From assembly GCA_018399455.1 (NCBI GenBank), contig JAGYOT010000065.1, forward strand, positions 1 through 8,315: a stretch of 8,315 nt of DNA. The letters run 5' to 3'. The translations under genes were made by a program, and so were the position numbers. Shown here piece after piece: positions 1 through 5,822 of this stretch. How positions within the stretch are numbered: position 1 is the first letter of the stretch; each line of letters opens with the position of its first letter. The notes beneath the pieces were generated by a model. It did not search any database and had not been told where the DNA came from. It worked only from the letters and a program-made list of their open reading frames with translations. The stretch comes from Desulfobacterales bacterium. Its GTDB lineage: Bacteria > Desulfobacterota > Desulfobacteria > Desulfobacterales > Desulfosalsimonadaceae.

Positions 1-176
1 CAGCCAGCGCCACCATTTATAGCCTGATTGAGACAGCCAAGGCCAATGGATTGACGCCTTATTTTTACCTGAGATACCTTTTTGAGAATTTACCGCTGGC
101 ACAAACCGAAGACGATTACCGAACTCTGCTGCCTCAGGGCCTCACGCCTGACCAAATCGCCTTGCCGGCGGCGTAG
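1..176 (+). CDS. tnpC: IS66-family transposase (TnpC), C-terminal end only
   Basis: An open frame runs from the window edge (first full codon at 3) to a TAG at 174-176 and gives 58 residues. It starts ASATIYSLIETAKANG, followed by PYFYLRYLFENLP and then the acidic stretch QTEDDY and LLPQGL. This pattern, an S-x-x-I-Y-S-L-I-E-T-A-K-x-N-G helix, a P-Y-x-Y-L-R-Y motif and a final LLP, is the C-terminal domain of IS66 transposases (DDE_Tnp_IS66_C type), the last part of the DDE enzyme that cuts and joins the element's ends. The catalytic residues lie upstream, outside the window. The stop sits just inside the right inverted repeat, as expected for an undamaged 3' end. Family assignment is confident; activity cannot be judged. 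Confidence 0.9.
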   Translation, partial: ASATIYSLIETAKANGLTPYFYLRYLFENLPLAQTEDDYRTLLPQGLTPDQIALPAA

Positions 177-197
177 TGTGCTTTAAAAAGCGCTTAC
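1..197 (+). mobile_element. IS66-family insertion sequence, right end (partial)
   Basis: Seen: the C-terminal part of an IS66-type transposase ends at 176. Twenty-one bases later comes the sequence CGCTTAC (191-197), which on the other strand reads GTAAGCG, the start of the terminal inverted repeat typical of the IS66 family. I place the right boundary of the element at 197. IS66 elements normally make an 8-bp target duplication, so GTTTAATA (198-205) is the predicted duplicated target; the left copy is outside the window and cannot be checked. The left end, the accessory genes tnpA/tnpB and most of the transposase lie upstream. Whether the element is complete is unknown. Confidence 0.8.
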
Positions 198-205
198 GTT
201 TAATA
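198..205. repeat. Predicted 8-bp target site duplication of the IS66 element (right copy)
   Basis: GTTTAATA directly follows the inferred right terminus of the IS66 element. IS66 transposition is known to duplicate 8 bp of target. The call rests only on position, since the left copy is outside the window. Confidence 0.4.
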
Positions 206-216
206 GGAGGGAATCT

Positions 217-385
217 TCAGATTTTGGCATAAGCTGTCAAAATGATGACATTACGTCTTCTTTCTCTTTTTTGGATTTGAGCTGGTCCTTGATATACAAA
301 AAGATACGACTGATTCACAAAAAAGACATCGGCGGGGCTTTTTTCGAGCTTGTCGTTTGTCTCATTTGATTCTTTATTTTGAGAG
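217..385 (-). pseudogene. Possible remnant of a small gene (doubtful; toxin-like C-terminus)
   Basis: On the minus strand a frame stays open across the spacer between the IS66 end and the cohesin-like gene, and ends with a TGA at 217-219. The part outside the cohesin-like gene reads like a protein C-terminus: an acidic/polar stretch, then KSPADVFFVNQSYLFVYQG, then a basic KRERRR followed by NVIILTAYAKI. A basic turn followed by a hydrophobic strand ending in TAY is reminiscent of the last strands of small barnase/RelE-like nuclease toxins. That likeness is my inference and is weak. No start codon or ribosome binding site of its own is visible, because the frame runs back into the antisense of the neighbouring gene. 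It may be the truncated 3' end of a gene cut off by rearrangement, or chance. Confidence 0.2.
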
Positions 386-397
386 ATGTTGGATTTT

Positions 398-1009
398 ATG
401 AAAAAACTTACCATTTTTTGGGTTGCTTTGATCCTGGCCGGGTTGTTCCCACGGGCTGAGGCGGTCATGCTGACCGTTGGCCAGGATATCGGGAGCAAGG
501 GTGAAACATTAACTATCCCTATCTGTACGGATAATTTACAAACCCTTGTGGGGGCAAGTTTTACACTGCTTTACAGCAGTTCGCTGGACATCAGCATTGA
601 GAGTGGATTTTTTAGTCATTTGGATACATTGACGAAGACGGGCACCAGTGAACAGGACCAAGACATGACAAATTTGGTCATCGCTGCAGCAAAGCGGGGG
701 AATGAGTCCGGATGTGAGACGGGCACCAGCCTGTTTACATTAAACGTTTCCTTGAAGGCGGAGCAGCCTGTTGGGGTCTATGATATCGCCATCATCCCGA
801 CGGTTTTAAACCGTACGGAAGCCGGATATGATGCCAACGGAGAAACCATTGACCTGTTGACCGGAAAAGACATCTGGCAGGATGACGAATCCGCCTTTAC
901 CGTTTTGCTCGATGACGTGGGCTATGAATCCCATGTTTTATCAGGCCAGGCAGAGTTCAAAAACCCGGTTAAGCCTATGCCCTGGATTCAGCTGCTGCTG
1001 TTAAACTAA
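398..1009 (+). CDS. Secreted cohesin-like domain protein
   Basis: A 203-residue protein if started at the ATG at 398; an in-frame ATG at 386 adds four residues. The later start is preferred because it gives a clean signal peptide (MKK, hydrophobic core LTIFWVALILAGLF, then AEA before Val23). The mature part has the strand pattern of a bacterial cohesin-like beta-sandwich: VGQDIGSKGETLTIPICTDN, then LVGASFTLLYSSSLDI, later GTSLFTLNVSLKAEQPVGVYDI. Cohesin-type domains bind partners, classically dockerins, but many bacteria carry stand-alone copies of unknown role. The domain covers roughly residues 23-140. The remainder is acidic and ends in PMPWIQLLLLN with no recognisable sorting signal. Two cysteines (about 43 and 106) could form a disulphide after export. 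No dockerin is encoded nearby. It converges with scpB, lies next to an IS end and is visibly richer in AT than its neighbours, so acquisition is possible. The fold call is moderately confident; partner and function are unknown. Confidence 0.7.
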   Translation: MKKLTIFWVALILAGLFPRAEAVMLTVGQDIGSKGETLTIPICTDNLQTLVGASFTLLYSSSLDISIESGFFSHLDTLTKTGTSEQDQDMTNLVIAAAKRGNESGCETGTSLFTLNVSLKAEQPVGVYDIAIIPTVLNRTEAGYDANGETIDLLTGKDIWQDDESAFTVLLDDVGYESHVLSGQAEFKNPVKPMPWIQLLLLN

Positions 1010-1119
1010 GCAGAGCATACAACGGATTTGCGGTTTTTAAAACTGATCTGCAATGAATCAAGGCTCCGGTCCAGGGAGAAAATGCGCTTTCCGTTTTTCA
1101 GGACGACAGTCAGAGGAAG

Positions 1120-1722
1120 TCAGGTGTTGTTTTTGAAATTTTCCGTTGTGCTTTCCCTTCCGGATTTAAATGGAAGGGGCTGCTCACCGGATTTTGCGGG
1201 CGCCTGCCCGCCATCGATATCTGATGGGCTTGGTAAGTCCTTTAAGTCGTTTAATTCAAAGGCTTCCAGAAATCTCTGGGTGGTGGCATAAACCAGTGGC
1301 CGCCCGGGGATTTCACGGCGGCCCAGGATGCGCACCAGCTTCCGCTCCAGCAGCAGGCGGATCGTCGCCCCGGAGTTTACACCCCGGATGTGCTCGATTT
1401 CACTTCGCATTACCGGCTGGCGGTAAGCAATAATGGAGAGTGTCTCAAGGGCCGCCTTGCTGAGACGGGCCGCGTTCGGCTTAAGCAGGTGCTGAATCCA
1501 TTGCTTATGCTCAGAAGGTGTCCGAAACTGGTAGCCGCCGGCCACTTCCCGGAGTACGAAACCGCCCCGGCGTTGGTCAAACTCATCTTTTATGGCCTGC
1601 AATGCGGATTTGATGGTTTCCCTGTCCGCCTCCGGAAGTGTTTTTTTGATCCGATCCACACTCAACGGCCCGTCTGATACAAATAAGAGGCTCTCAATGA
1701 TGGATTTGAGCTCATGATCCAT
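1120..1722 (-). CDS. scpB: Segregation and condensation protein B
   Basis: ScpB is the winged-helix dimer that joins ScpA at the head of SMC to form the ring complex organising and separating chromosomes. The start chosen here (ATG at 1720-1722, MDHELKSIIESLLFVSDGPLS) gives 200 residues. It matches the usual ScpB N-terminus and has AGGG eight bases upstream. An ATG at 1738-1740 adds six residues and overlaps scpA by 8 bp, but lacks a well-spaced site. Two winged-helix domains are visible: about residues 1-74, and about 86-160 with LSKAALETLSIIAYRQPV, EIEHIRGV and GRPLVYATTQRFLEAFEL, the most conserved family signatures. The last ~35 residues are polar and probably disordered. It follows scpA immediately and is last in the trpS-scpA-scpB operon. 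Length is normal and it appears intact. Confidence 0.95.
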   Translation of the reverse strand: MDHELKSIIESLLFVSDGPLSVDRIKKTLPEADRETIKSALQAIKDEFDQRRGGFVLREVAGGYQFRTPSEHKQWIQHLLKPNAARLSKAALETLSIIAYRQPVMRSEIEHIRGVNSGATIRLLLERKLVRILGRREIPGRPLVYATTQRFLEAFELNDLKDLPSPSDIDGGQAPAKSGEQPLPFKSGRESTTENFKNNT

Positions 1723-1732
1723 ACCTTGCGCC

Positions 1733-2482
1733 CTATTCATTTTCCCAATGCTTCGGCCCCTCCCGCTGTATCAACCGCAGGCTGCCGGAAGGGTCGGACT
1801 GAATCAGGCGGCCCATGTTGAGTTTCACAATTTCAAGAATTGCAAGGAAGGTGACAATGATTTCCATGCGATCCGGCGCCTGCGGCAGAAGGTCCTCAAA
1901 TGCCATCGCTCCCTTATCTTTGATTCTGTCAATTATCTCGGTCATTCTTTCCTTGACGGAGATCCGGTCAAATGTGATTCGTAAACCCTGAAGATCTGCC
2001 ATGTTGTCCATAAGGGACTGATAGGCGCCCAGAAGGTCCATCAGATCCGCCTGCACCGCCTTTTCGAAAAGATTGGCCGATAATTCCGGAGCTTCGCCTT
2101 TGCGGGCAAAAACATCTGTATCAAGCATAGGGCGGCCGGCAAGCTGTTCGGCCACGGATTTCATCTGAAGGTACTCAAGAAGCGGTCCTGAGATTTCATT
2201 TCTCGGATCCCCCTCCTCGTCGCTGTCGCTGTCAGCCGGCCGTGAAGGGAGCAGCAGACGCGATTTAATATGGGTCAGTGTTGCGGCCATGACCAGAAAA
2301 TCCCCTGCGACATCGATATCCAGTGCTTTCATCCACTCCAGGTAGGCCAGAAACTGGTCGGTAATCAAGGCAATGGGGATGTCATAAATGTCCACCTCGT
2401 TTTTTTTGATCAGATGGACAAGCAGATCCATGGGACCTTCAAAGATATCGGTCAGGGCTATTTGATAGACTTCATTGGCCAT
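1733..2482 (-). CDS. scpA: Segregation and condensation protein A (kleisin)
   Basis: ScpA is the kleisin subunit that bridges the two SMC heads and binds ScpB. The 249-residue protein starts MANEVYQIALTDIFEGPMDL. The N-terminal SMC-binding region has IFEGPMDLLVHLIKKNEVDI followed by YDIPIALITDQFL (residues 13-45), and then the helix AGDFLVMAATLTHIKSRLLL (59-78). An acidic linker (DSDSDEEGD) is followed by the ScpB-binding stretch, and the C-terminal winged helix is seen in RISVKERMTEIIDRI and VTFLAILEIVKLNMGRLIQ. The frame is open 49 codons further upstream, but that extension overlaps trpS out of frame and has no family character, so I reject it. The start is only 7 bp after the trpS stop and has no good Shine-Dalgarno sequence, suggesting translation coupled to trpS. 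The stop is 10 bp upstream of the chosen scpB start. smc itself is not in the window. Confidence 0.95.
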   Translation of the reverse strand: MANEVYQIALTDIFEGPMDLLVHLIKKNEVDIYDIPIALITDQFLAYLEWMKALDIDVAGDFLVMAATLTHIKSRLLLPSRPADSDSDEEGDPRNEISGPLLEYLQMKSVAEQLAGRPMLDTDVFARKGEAPELSANLFEKAVQADLMDLLGAYQSLMDNMADLQGLRITFDRISVKERMTEIIDRIKDKGAMAFEDLLPQAPDRMEIIVTFLAILEIVKLNMGRLIQSDPSGSLRLIQREGPKHWENE

Positions 2483-2489
2483 TGGATGT

Positions 2490-3476
2490 CTAAATTTTAA
2501 GCGCTGCTCTGACCTCGTCCAGGGTTTGCGAGGCTTCCGCCGCTGCCTTTTTGTTTCCCCGGGCAATGATGTCATCCACAATTTTCGGGTGCTGCTCGTA
2601 ATACAGGGTGGTTTCCCGGATCGGTGCAAGCGCTTCGATCAGGCTCTCCGCCATTTTCTGCTTGCATTCTACGCATCCGATGGCTGCATTCCGGCAATCC
2701 TGGTTTATTTCCGCCGTCATATCCGGCCCGGAATACATCTGGTGGAATGAATAGACATTGCAGATATCCGGATCTCCGGGGTCGGTTCGTTTTTTTCGCT
2801 GTGGGTCGGTGATCATCGTAGCGACTTTTTTGCGGATGGTTTCCGGCGGATCAGAGAGAAAGATCGCATTGCCGTAACTTTTGCTCATCTTCCGGCGATC
2901 CGTGCCCAGGATTTTGGCGGATTCGGTCAAAATGGTCTCGGGCTCCGGGAAAACATTGCCGTAAAAGAAATTAAACCGCCTTGCGATCTCCCGGGTAATT
3001 TCAATGTGGGGGGCTTGATCCACGCCCACCGGTACGCCTTCGGCTTTATAGATAATAATGTCGGCAGCTTGTAGAATAGGGTAACCCAGAAATCCAAAAG
3101 TGGACAGGTCTTTGTTTCGTAGCTCGGCAATCTGCTCTTTGTAGGTGGGGTTTCGCTCCAGCCAGGGCACTGGCGTAATCATGGAAAGCAGCAGAAACAG
3201 TTCGGCGTGATCCGGCACATGGGACTGGATAAACAGGGTGCCGTTCTCCGGCGAGAGGCCTGCGCCCAGCCAGTCGATCATCATTTTCCGGCTGTACTCC
3301 TTGATATGGGACGGGTCCTCATAATCGCTGGTCAGGGCATGCCAGTCGGCAATGAAAAAAAAGCAGTCATAGATATCCTGCATGTTGATCCAGTTTTTGA
3401 GCGCCCCGTGAAAATTTCCGAGATGAAGCGCCCCGGTCGGCCGCATGCCGCTGACAATTCGTTTTTTGCTCGTCAT
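2490..3476 (-). CDS. trpS: Tryptophanyl-tRNA synthetase
   Basis: Class Ic aminoacyl-tRNA synthetase that activates tryptophan with ATP and attaches it to tRNA(Trp) in the cytoplasm. The 328-residue length is normal for the bacterial enzyme. The first ATP-binding signature is HLGN (18-21), a variant of HIGH, within GALHLGNFHGAL. The second is KMSKS (196-200), preceded by RR. The tryptophan pocket region is visible as GYPILQAADIIIYKA (131-145) and VGVDQAPHIEITREIARRFN (150-169). A C-x-x-C pair (GCVECK) sits in the C-terminal third, as in many TrpRS, perhaps structural. The ATG at 3474-3476 is preceded by AGGAGA at suitable spacing. It heads the trpS-scpA-scpB operon. Its leader contains a 7-bp GC-rich hairpin (see separate entry), but I see no T-box or Trp-codon leader peptide. 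The gene appears intact. Confidence 0.97.
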   Translation of the reverse strand: MTSKKRIVSGMRPTGALHLGNFHGALKNWINMQDIYDCFFFIADWHALTSDYEDPSHIKEYSRKMMIDWLGAGLSPENGTLFIQSHVPDHAELFLLLSMITPVPWLERNPTYKEQIAELRNKDLSTFGFLGYPILQAADIIIYKAEGVPVGVDQAPHIEITREIARRFNFFYGNVFPEPETILTESAKILGTDRRKMSKSYGNAIFLSDPPETIRKKVATMITDPQRKKRTDPGDPDICNVYSFHQMYSGPDMTAEINQDCRNAAIGCVECKQKMAESLIEALAPIRETTLYYEQHPKIVDDIIARGNKKAAAEASQTLDEVRAALKI

Positions 3477-3484
3477 TTAAAATC
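3477..3484 (-). promoter_or_regulatory. Ribosome binding region of trpS (part; core just upstream)
   Basis: Read on the minus strand, the bases before the trpS ATG are CAGGAGATTTTAA, with the AGGAGA core at about 3483-3488. This is a strong Shine-Dalgarno match and fixes the trpS start. By contrast, scpA, the next gene, has none. Confidence 0.6.
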
Positions 3485-3519
3485 TCCTGTTTCGCCCTTT
3501 CTCCTTCGGAAGTGTTCCC

Positions 3520-3536
3520 CCCGGGCCGCGCCCGGG
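3520..3536 (-). repeat. Perfect GC-rich hairpin in the trpS leader
   Basis: CCCGGGC (3520-3526), a three-base loop and GCCCGGG (3530-3536) form a perfect 7-bp stem of G-C pairs only, 44 bp upstream of the trpS start. No run of T follows on either strand, so it is not an ordinary intrinsic terminator. It could be a leader structure of trpS mRNA or a leftover of the end of the gatB transcript. Its function is unknown. Confidence 0.5.
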
Positions 3537-3564
3537 ACCGAGCGGTGCAAATAACTTTTGATTT

Positions 3565-3661
3565 TTCGGGAGTCAGGAGTCAGAAGACAGAAGATAAGAA
3601 GTTATCGGAATATATCATTTTTTTATTCTGACTTCTGCCTACTGGCTCCTGACTTCCCGAA
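3565..3661. repeat. Long imperfect inverted repeat made of degenerate 7-bp units
   Basis: Two arms of about 36 bases (3565-3600 and 3626-3661) are reverse complements of each other with roughly six differences, separated by an AT-rich 25-base loop. Each arm is built from heptamers. The left arm has GTCAGGA, GTCAGAA, GACAGAA and GATAAGAA. The right arm, read on the other strand, has GTCAGGA, GCCAGTA, GGCAGAA and GTCAGAA. Weak pairing continues outward (ATAAC at the left, GTTAC at the right). It fills the spacer between the gatB stop and the trpS leader. No T-tract follows, so it is not a typical intrinsic terminator. It resembles a dispersed intergenic repeat of REP or MITE type. Whether it occurs elsewhere in the genome cannot be seen here. 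Confidence 0.7.
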
Positions 3662-3697
3662 GTTACTTAGAAGCGATTTATTGCGCCGGATTCCGGC

Positions 3698-5128
3698 TTA
3701 CCCGAGCTTCTTTTTCAACAGGGTATTGACCATCTGGGGATTGGCCTTGCCCTGCGTCTCCTTCATGACCCGGCCCACAAAAAACCCCAGGAGCTTTTTC
3801 TTTCCCGCCTGATAGGCGGCCACTTCATCCGGACAATCCGCAATCACCTTGTCCACTACAACCTCAATGGCCGATTGATCCGTCACCTGGACCAATCCCT
3901 TTTCCTCGACAATGGCCTTAGGGGTTTTTCCGCTTGCCACCATTTCATCAAAAACCGTTTTTGCAATTTTACCGCTGATCACCTCATCATCGATCAGTTT
4001 CAACAGCTCCGCCATCTGTCGGGCCGATATGGGGGTCTCCTCGATGCTTTTTCCTTCAGCATTCAACAGCCCCAGGAGGCTTCCCATGATCCAGTTGCTG
4101 ACCAGTTTCGGATTGTTCACGGCCTGAGCGCAGGCCTCAAAATAATCCGCCAGCTCTCTTGCGCCCGTCAATACGTCGGCATCATAGGCGGGCAGCCCGT
4201 ATTGATCCATAAAACGGTCCTTGCGCGCATCCGGAAGCTCGGGCAGATCACTTTTAATGCGGCCGATCCATGCTTCGTCAATTTTAAGCGGCACCAGGTC
4301 CGGATCCTGAAAATACCTGTAATCATGTGCTTCTTCCTTGCCTCTCATGGATACCGTGCGGTTTTTCGCCGTATCCCAAAGCCGGGTTTCCTGGACAACC
4401 TCCCCGTTTTCAGCCAGCACCCCGATCTGACGCTCGATTTCATAGGCCAGAGCTTTTTCAACGAATTTAAAAGAGTTTAAATTCTTCAGCTCAGTCCTGG
4501 TGCCCAGCGTTTGGCTGTCTTCCGGCCGCACCGAGACATTGGCGTCACACCGGAAGCTGCCTTCCTCCATGTTTCCGTCACTAATTCCCAGATACCTCAC
4601 GATGGCACGCAGCTGCCGCAGATAGGCGCCCGCTTCCTCAGGCGATTCAATATCCGGCTCACTCACGATCTCAATCAGGGGCACGCCCGTACGATTATAG
4701 TCCACGTAGCTCACCGCCCGGTCAGGGTCGTGAATCAGTTTGCCGGCATCCTCTTCCATATGGATGCGAGTGAGGCCGATCCGCTTTTTGCTTCCATCCG
4801 GGCGAGTGATATAAACGCGGCCGTGCTCAGCAATGGGCAGCTCATACTGCGAAATCTGATAACCCTTGGGCAGATCCGGGTAAAAATAGTTTTTCCGCGC
4901 AAAACGGCTTTCCGGGGCAATCCGGCAATTCGTCGCCAGCGCCATGCGCATGGCGAATTCAACCACAGTCTGGTTTAAAACCGGCAGCACGCCCGGCATG
5001 CCCAGGCAAACGGGACATACATGTGTATTGGGCGGTGCGCCGAACCGGGTGGAACAGGAACAAAAAATCTTGGTGCGGGTTTTGAGCTGAGCATGAACTT
5101 CAAGCCCGATGACAGGGACAAATTCCAT
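3698..5128 (-). CDS. gatB: Aspartyl/glutamyl-tRNA amidotransferase subunit B
   Basis: GatB is the tRNA-binding kinase/transamidase subunit of GatCAB. It phosphorylates the side chain of mischarged Glu-tRNA(Gln) or Asp-tRNA(Asn), then converts it to Gln-tRNA(Gln) or Asn-tRNA(Asn) with ammonia from GatA. The 476-residue length is normal. Seen: the N-terminal [20 protein letters not shown], the zinc-type cysteines C23, C25, C38 and C41, [19 protein letters not shown] (81-99), [10 protein letters not shown] (125-134), [17 protein letters not shown] (143-159), [17 protein letters not shown] (186-202) and [11 protein letters not shown] (268-278). From about residue 328 comes the YqeY-like tail domain, ending [22 protein letters not shown] lies about seven bases before the ATG. 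gatA and gatC are not in the window. Presence of gatB suggests that the organism makes Gln- and/or Asn-tRNA indirectly. The membrane-protein gene upstream may share its transcript. Confidence 0.97.
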   Translation of the reverse strand: MEFVPVIGLEVHAQLKTRTKIFCSCSTRFGAPPNTHVCPVCLGMPGVLPVLNQTVVEFAMRMALATNCRIAPESRFARKNYFYPDLPKGYQISQYELPIAEHGRVYITRPDGSKKRIGLTRIHMEEDAGKLIHDPDRAVSYVDYNRTGVPLIEIVSEPDIESPEEAGAYLRQLRAIVRYLGISDGNMEEGSFRCDANVSVRPEDSQTLGTRTELKNLNSFKFVEKALAYEIERQIGVLAENGEVVQETRLWDTAKNRTVSMRGKEEAHDYRYFQDPDLVPLKIDEAWIGRIKSDLPELPDARKDRFMDQYGLPAYDADVLTGARELADYFEACAQAVNNPKLVSNWIMGSLLGLLNAEGKSIEETPISARQMAELLKLIDDEVISGKIAKTVFDEMVASGKTPKAIVEEKGLVQVTDQSAIEVVVDKVIADCPDEVAAYQAGKKKLLGFFVGRVMKETQGKANPQMVNTLLKKKLG

Positions 5129-5230
5129 GAGGGCATCCTTCGCGTTTGCTGAAATATCGATTTATATGCCAGGGTCGGGCCCGGTTGATTCCGTAATCCG
5201 TCCGCCAAATGGGCGGCTTATTCTTCCGGC

Positions 5231-5596
5231 CTATTTGTGCCGCCTGGAATTGAACCCGCCGCCATAATAGGTTCTTATTCCTGCTGCCAGTAAACCAATG
5301 CCGACGATTGCCGTTATCAGGCCGACCATTGGACAATGCCATCCTTTCAACTCGGGACTGACATAAATCTCATGCGTCAGGACAAAAAGCAGCCATGCGC
5401 CGCCGCCAATAGTGGCAAAAACACCCAGAACGGAAAGGACGGCTGCGTTCAAACGGCCGATACGGCGCTCTCTTTCCGGCTCTGAAAGCCGCCGGCCGCG
5501 TTTTTTTATCCTGTCATAACAGATATAGGTAAGCCCCAAAACGATAATGGCGGCACTGACCGCAAATTCCCAGAGATAATAATAGGTATCTGCCAC
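5231..5596 (-). CDS. Small three-helix membrane protein of unknown function
   Basis: I do not recognise the family. With the GTG at 5594-5596 as start the protein has 121 residues (M/V-ADTYYYLWEF...). Three hydrophobic segments are clear: YLWEFAVSAAIIVLGLTYI (about 8-27), AAVLSVLGVFATIGGGAWLL (about 51-70) and VGLITAIVGIGLLAAGI (about 91-107). A strongly charged cytoplasmic-type loop (RIKKRGRRLSEPERERRIGR) lies between the first two, and the tail is basic. An in-frame ATG at 5660-5662 would give 143 residues. I prefer the GTG because GAGGGGGA lies four bases upstream of it, and because the likely promoter has its -10 box downstream of that ATG. The gene is 102 bp upstream of gatB on the same strand and may be co-transcribed with it. 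No catalytic motif is visible. Confidence 0.6.
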   Translation of the reverse strand: MADTYYYLWEFAVSAAIIVLGLTYICYDRIKKRGRRLSEPERERRIGRLNAAVLSVLGVFATIGGGAWLLFVLTHEIYVSPELKGWHCPMVGLITAIVGIGLLAAGIRTYYGGGFNSRRHK

Positions 5597-5600
5597 AGCT

Positions 5601-5608
5601 TCCCCCTC
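5601..5608 (-). promoter_or_regulatory. Ribosome binding site deciding the GTG start of the membrane protein
   Basis: On the minus strand GAGGGGGA lies four bases before the GTG at 5594-5596. The competing upstream ATG (5660-5662) has no such sequence in front of it, so this site favours the shorter protein. Confidence 0.55.
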
Positions 5609-5642
5609 TGCCCCCGGCCAGGGCTTCGCATTTAAATTTGTT

Positions 5643-5672
5643 AATTTAGATCGAATCTGCATCGGCTGTCAA
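5643..5672 (-). promoter_or_regulatory. Sigma-70-type promoter for the membrane protein (and possibly gatB)
   Basis: On the minus strand a perfect -35 box TTGACA (5667-5672) is followed, after 18 bases, by TAAATT (5643-5648), five of six matches to TATAAT. Transcription would start near 5636 and leave a leader of about 40 bases before the GTG at 5596. The alternative ATG at 5660-5662 lies between the two boxes and could not be used from this promoter. Confidence 0.55.
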
Positions 5673-5760
5673 CACAGATGCATCCAAAAAGGTAATTTCG
5701 GGCCGCAAGCCCGGTTCTTTTGGACTCCCGGCGCAAATCCCCGGCATTTGCTTTTTACTT

Positions 5761-5788
5761 TTGACATTTGGGGCGGTTTAAATATATT
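5761..5788 (+). promoter_or_regulatory. Sigma-70-type promoter of the DUF2065-queA-tgt operon
   Basis: A perfect -35 box TTGACA (5761-5766), a 16-base spacer and TATATT (5783-5788), five of six matches to TATAAT, stand about 35 bases before the first gene of the plus-strand operon. Just upstream, GCAAAT (5733-5738) and ATTTGC (5746-5751) form a perfect 6-bp inverted repeat around seven bases that could be an operator half-site pair or a weak hairpin. The opposite promoter is about 90 bp away, so this is a divergent control region. Confidence 0.65.
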
Positions 5789-5822
5789 TTCCTAGGCTTA
5801 TCAGAAAAAAAGGTGGTTGGTT

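Noticed and set aside
319..344. AAAAAAG / CTTTTTT inverted repeat upstream of the cohesin-like gene
   Set aside because: The stem is almost only A-T with a 12-base loop, so it would be unstable; probably chance in an AT-rich spacer.
350..378. TTGTCG - 17 - TTTATT as a promoter for the cohesin-like gene
   Set aside because: Only four of six matches in each box, and it would leave a leader of about a dozen bases; too weak to list.
2483..2629. 49-codon N-terminal extension of scpA
   Set aside because: It overlaps trpS out of frame, is rich in Lys/Arg/Pro and has no ScpA character; the ATG at 2482 matches the family start.
3477..3697. T-box or Trp attenuator controlling trpS
   Set aside because: No T-box core, no Trp-rich leader peptide and no terminator/antiterminator pair are visible.
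4511..4978. 155-codon plus-strand open frame opposite gatB
   Set aside because: It is antisense to the most conserved part of gatB, with no ribosome site and no family likeness; a typical shadow of a GC-rich gene. The same holds for 3875-4480.
5202..5216. CCGCC/GGCGG hairpin between the membrane protein and gatB
   Set aside because: Five-base stem without a T-tract in the direction of transcription (minus strand); not a convincing terminator.
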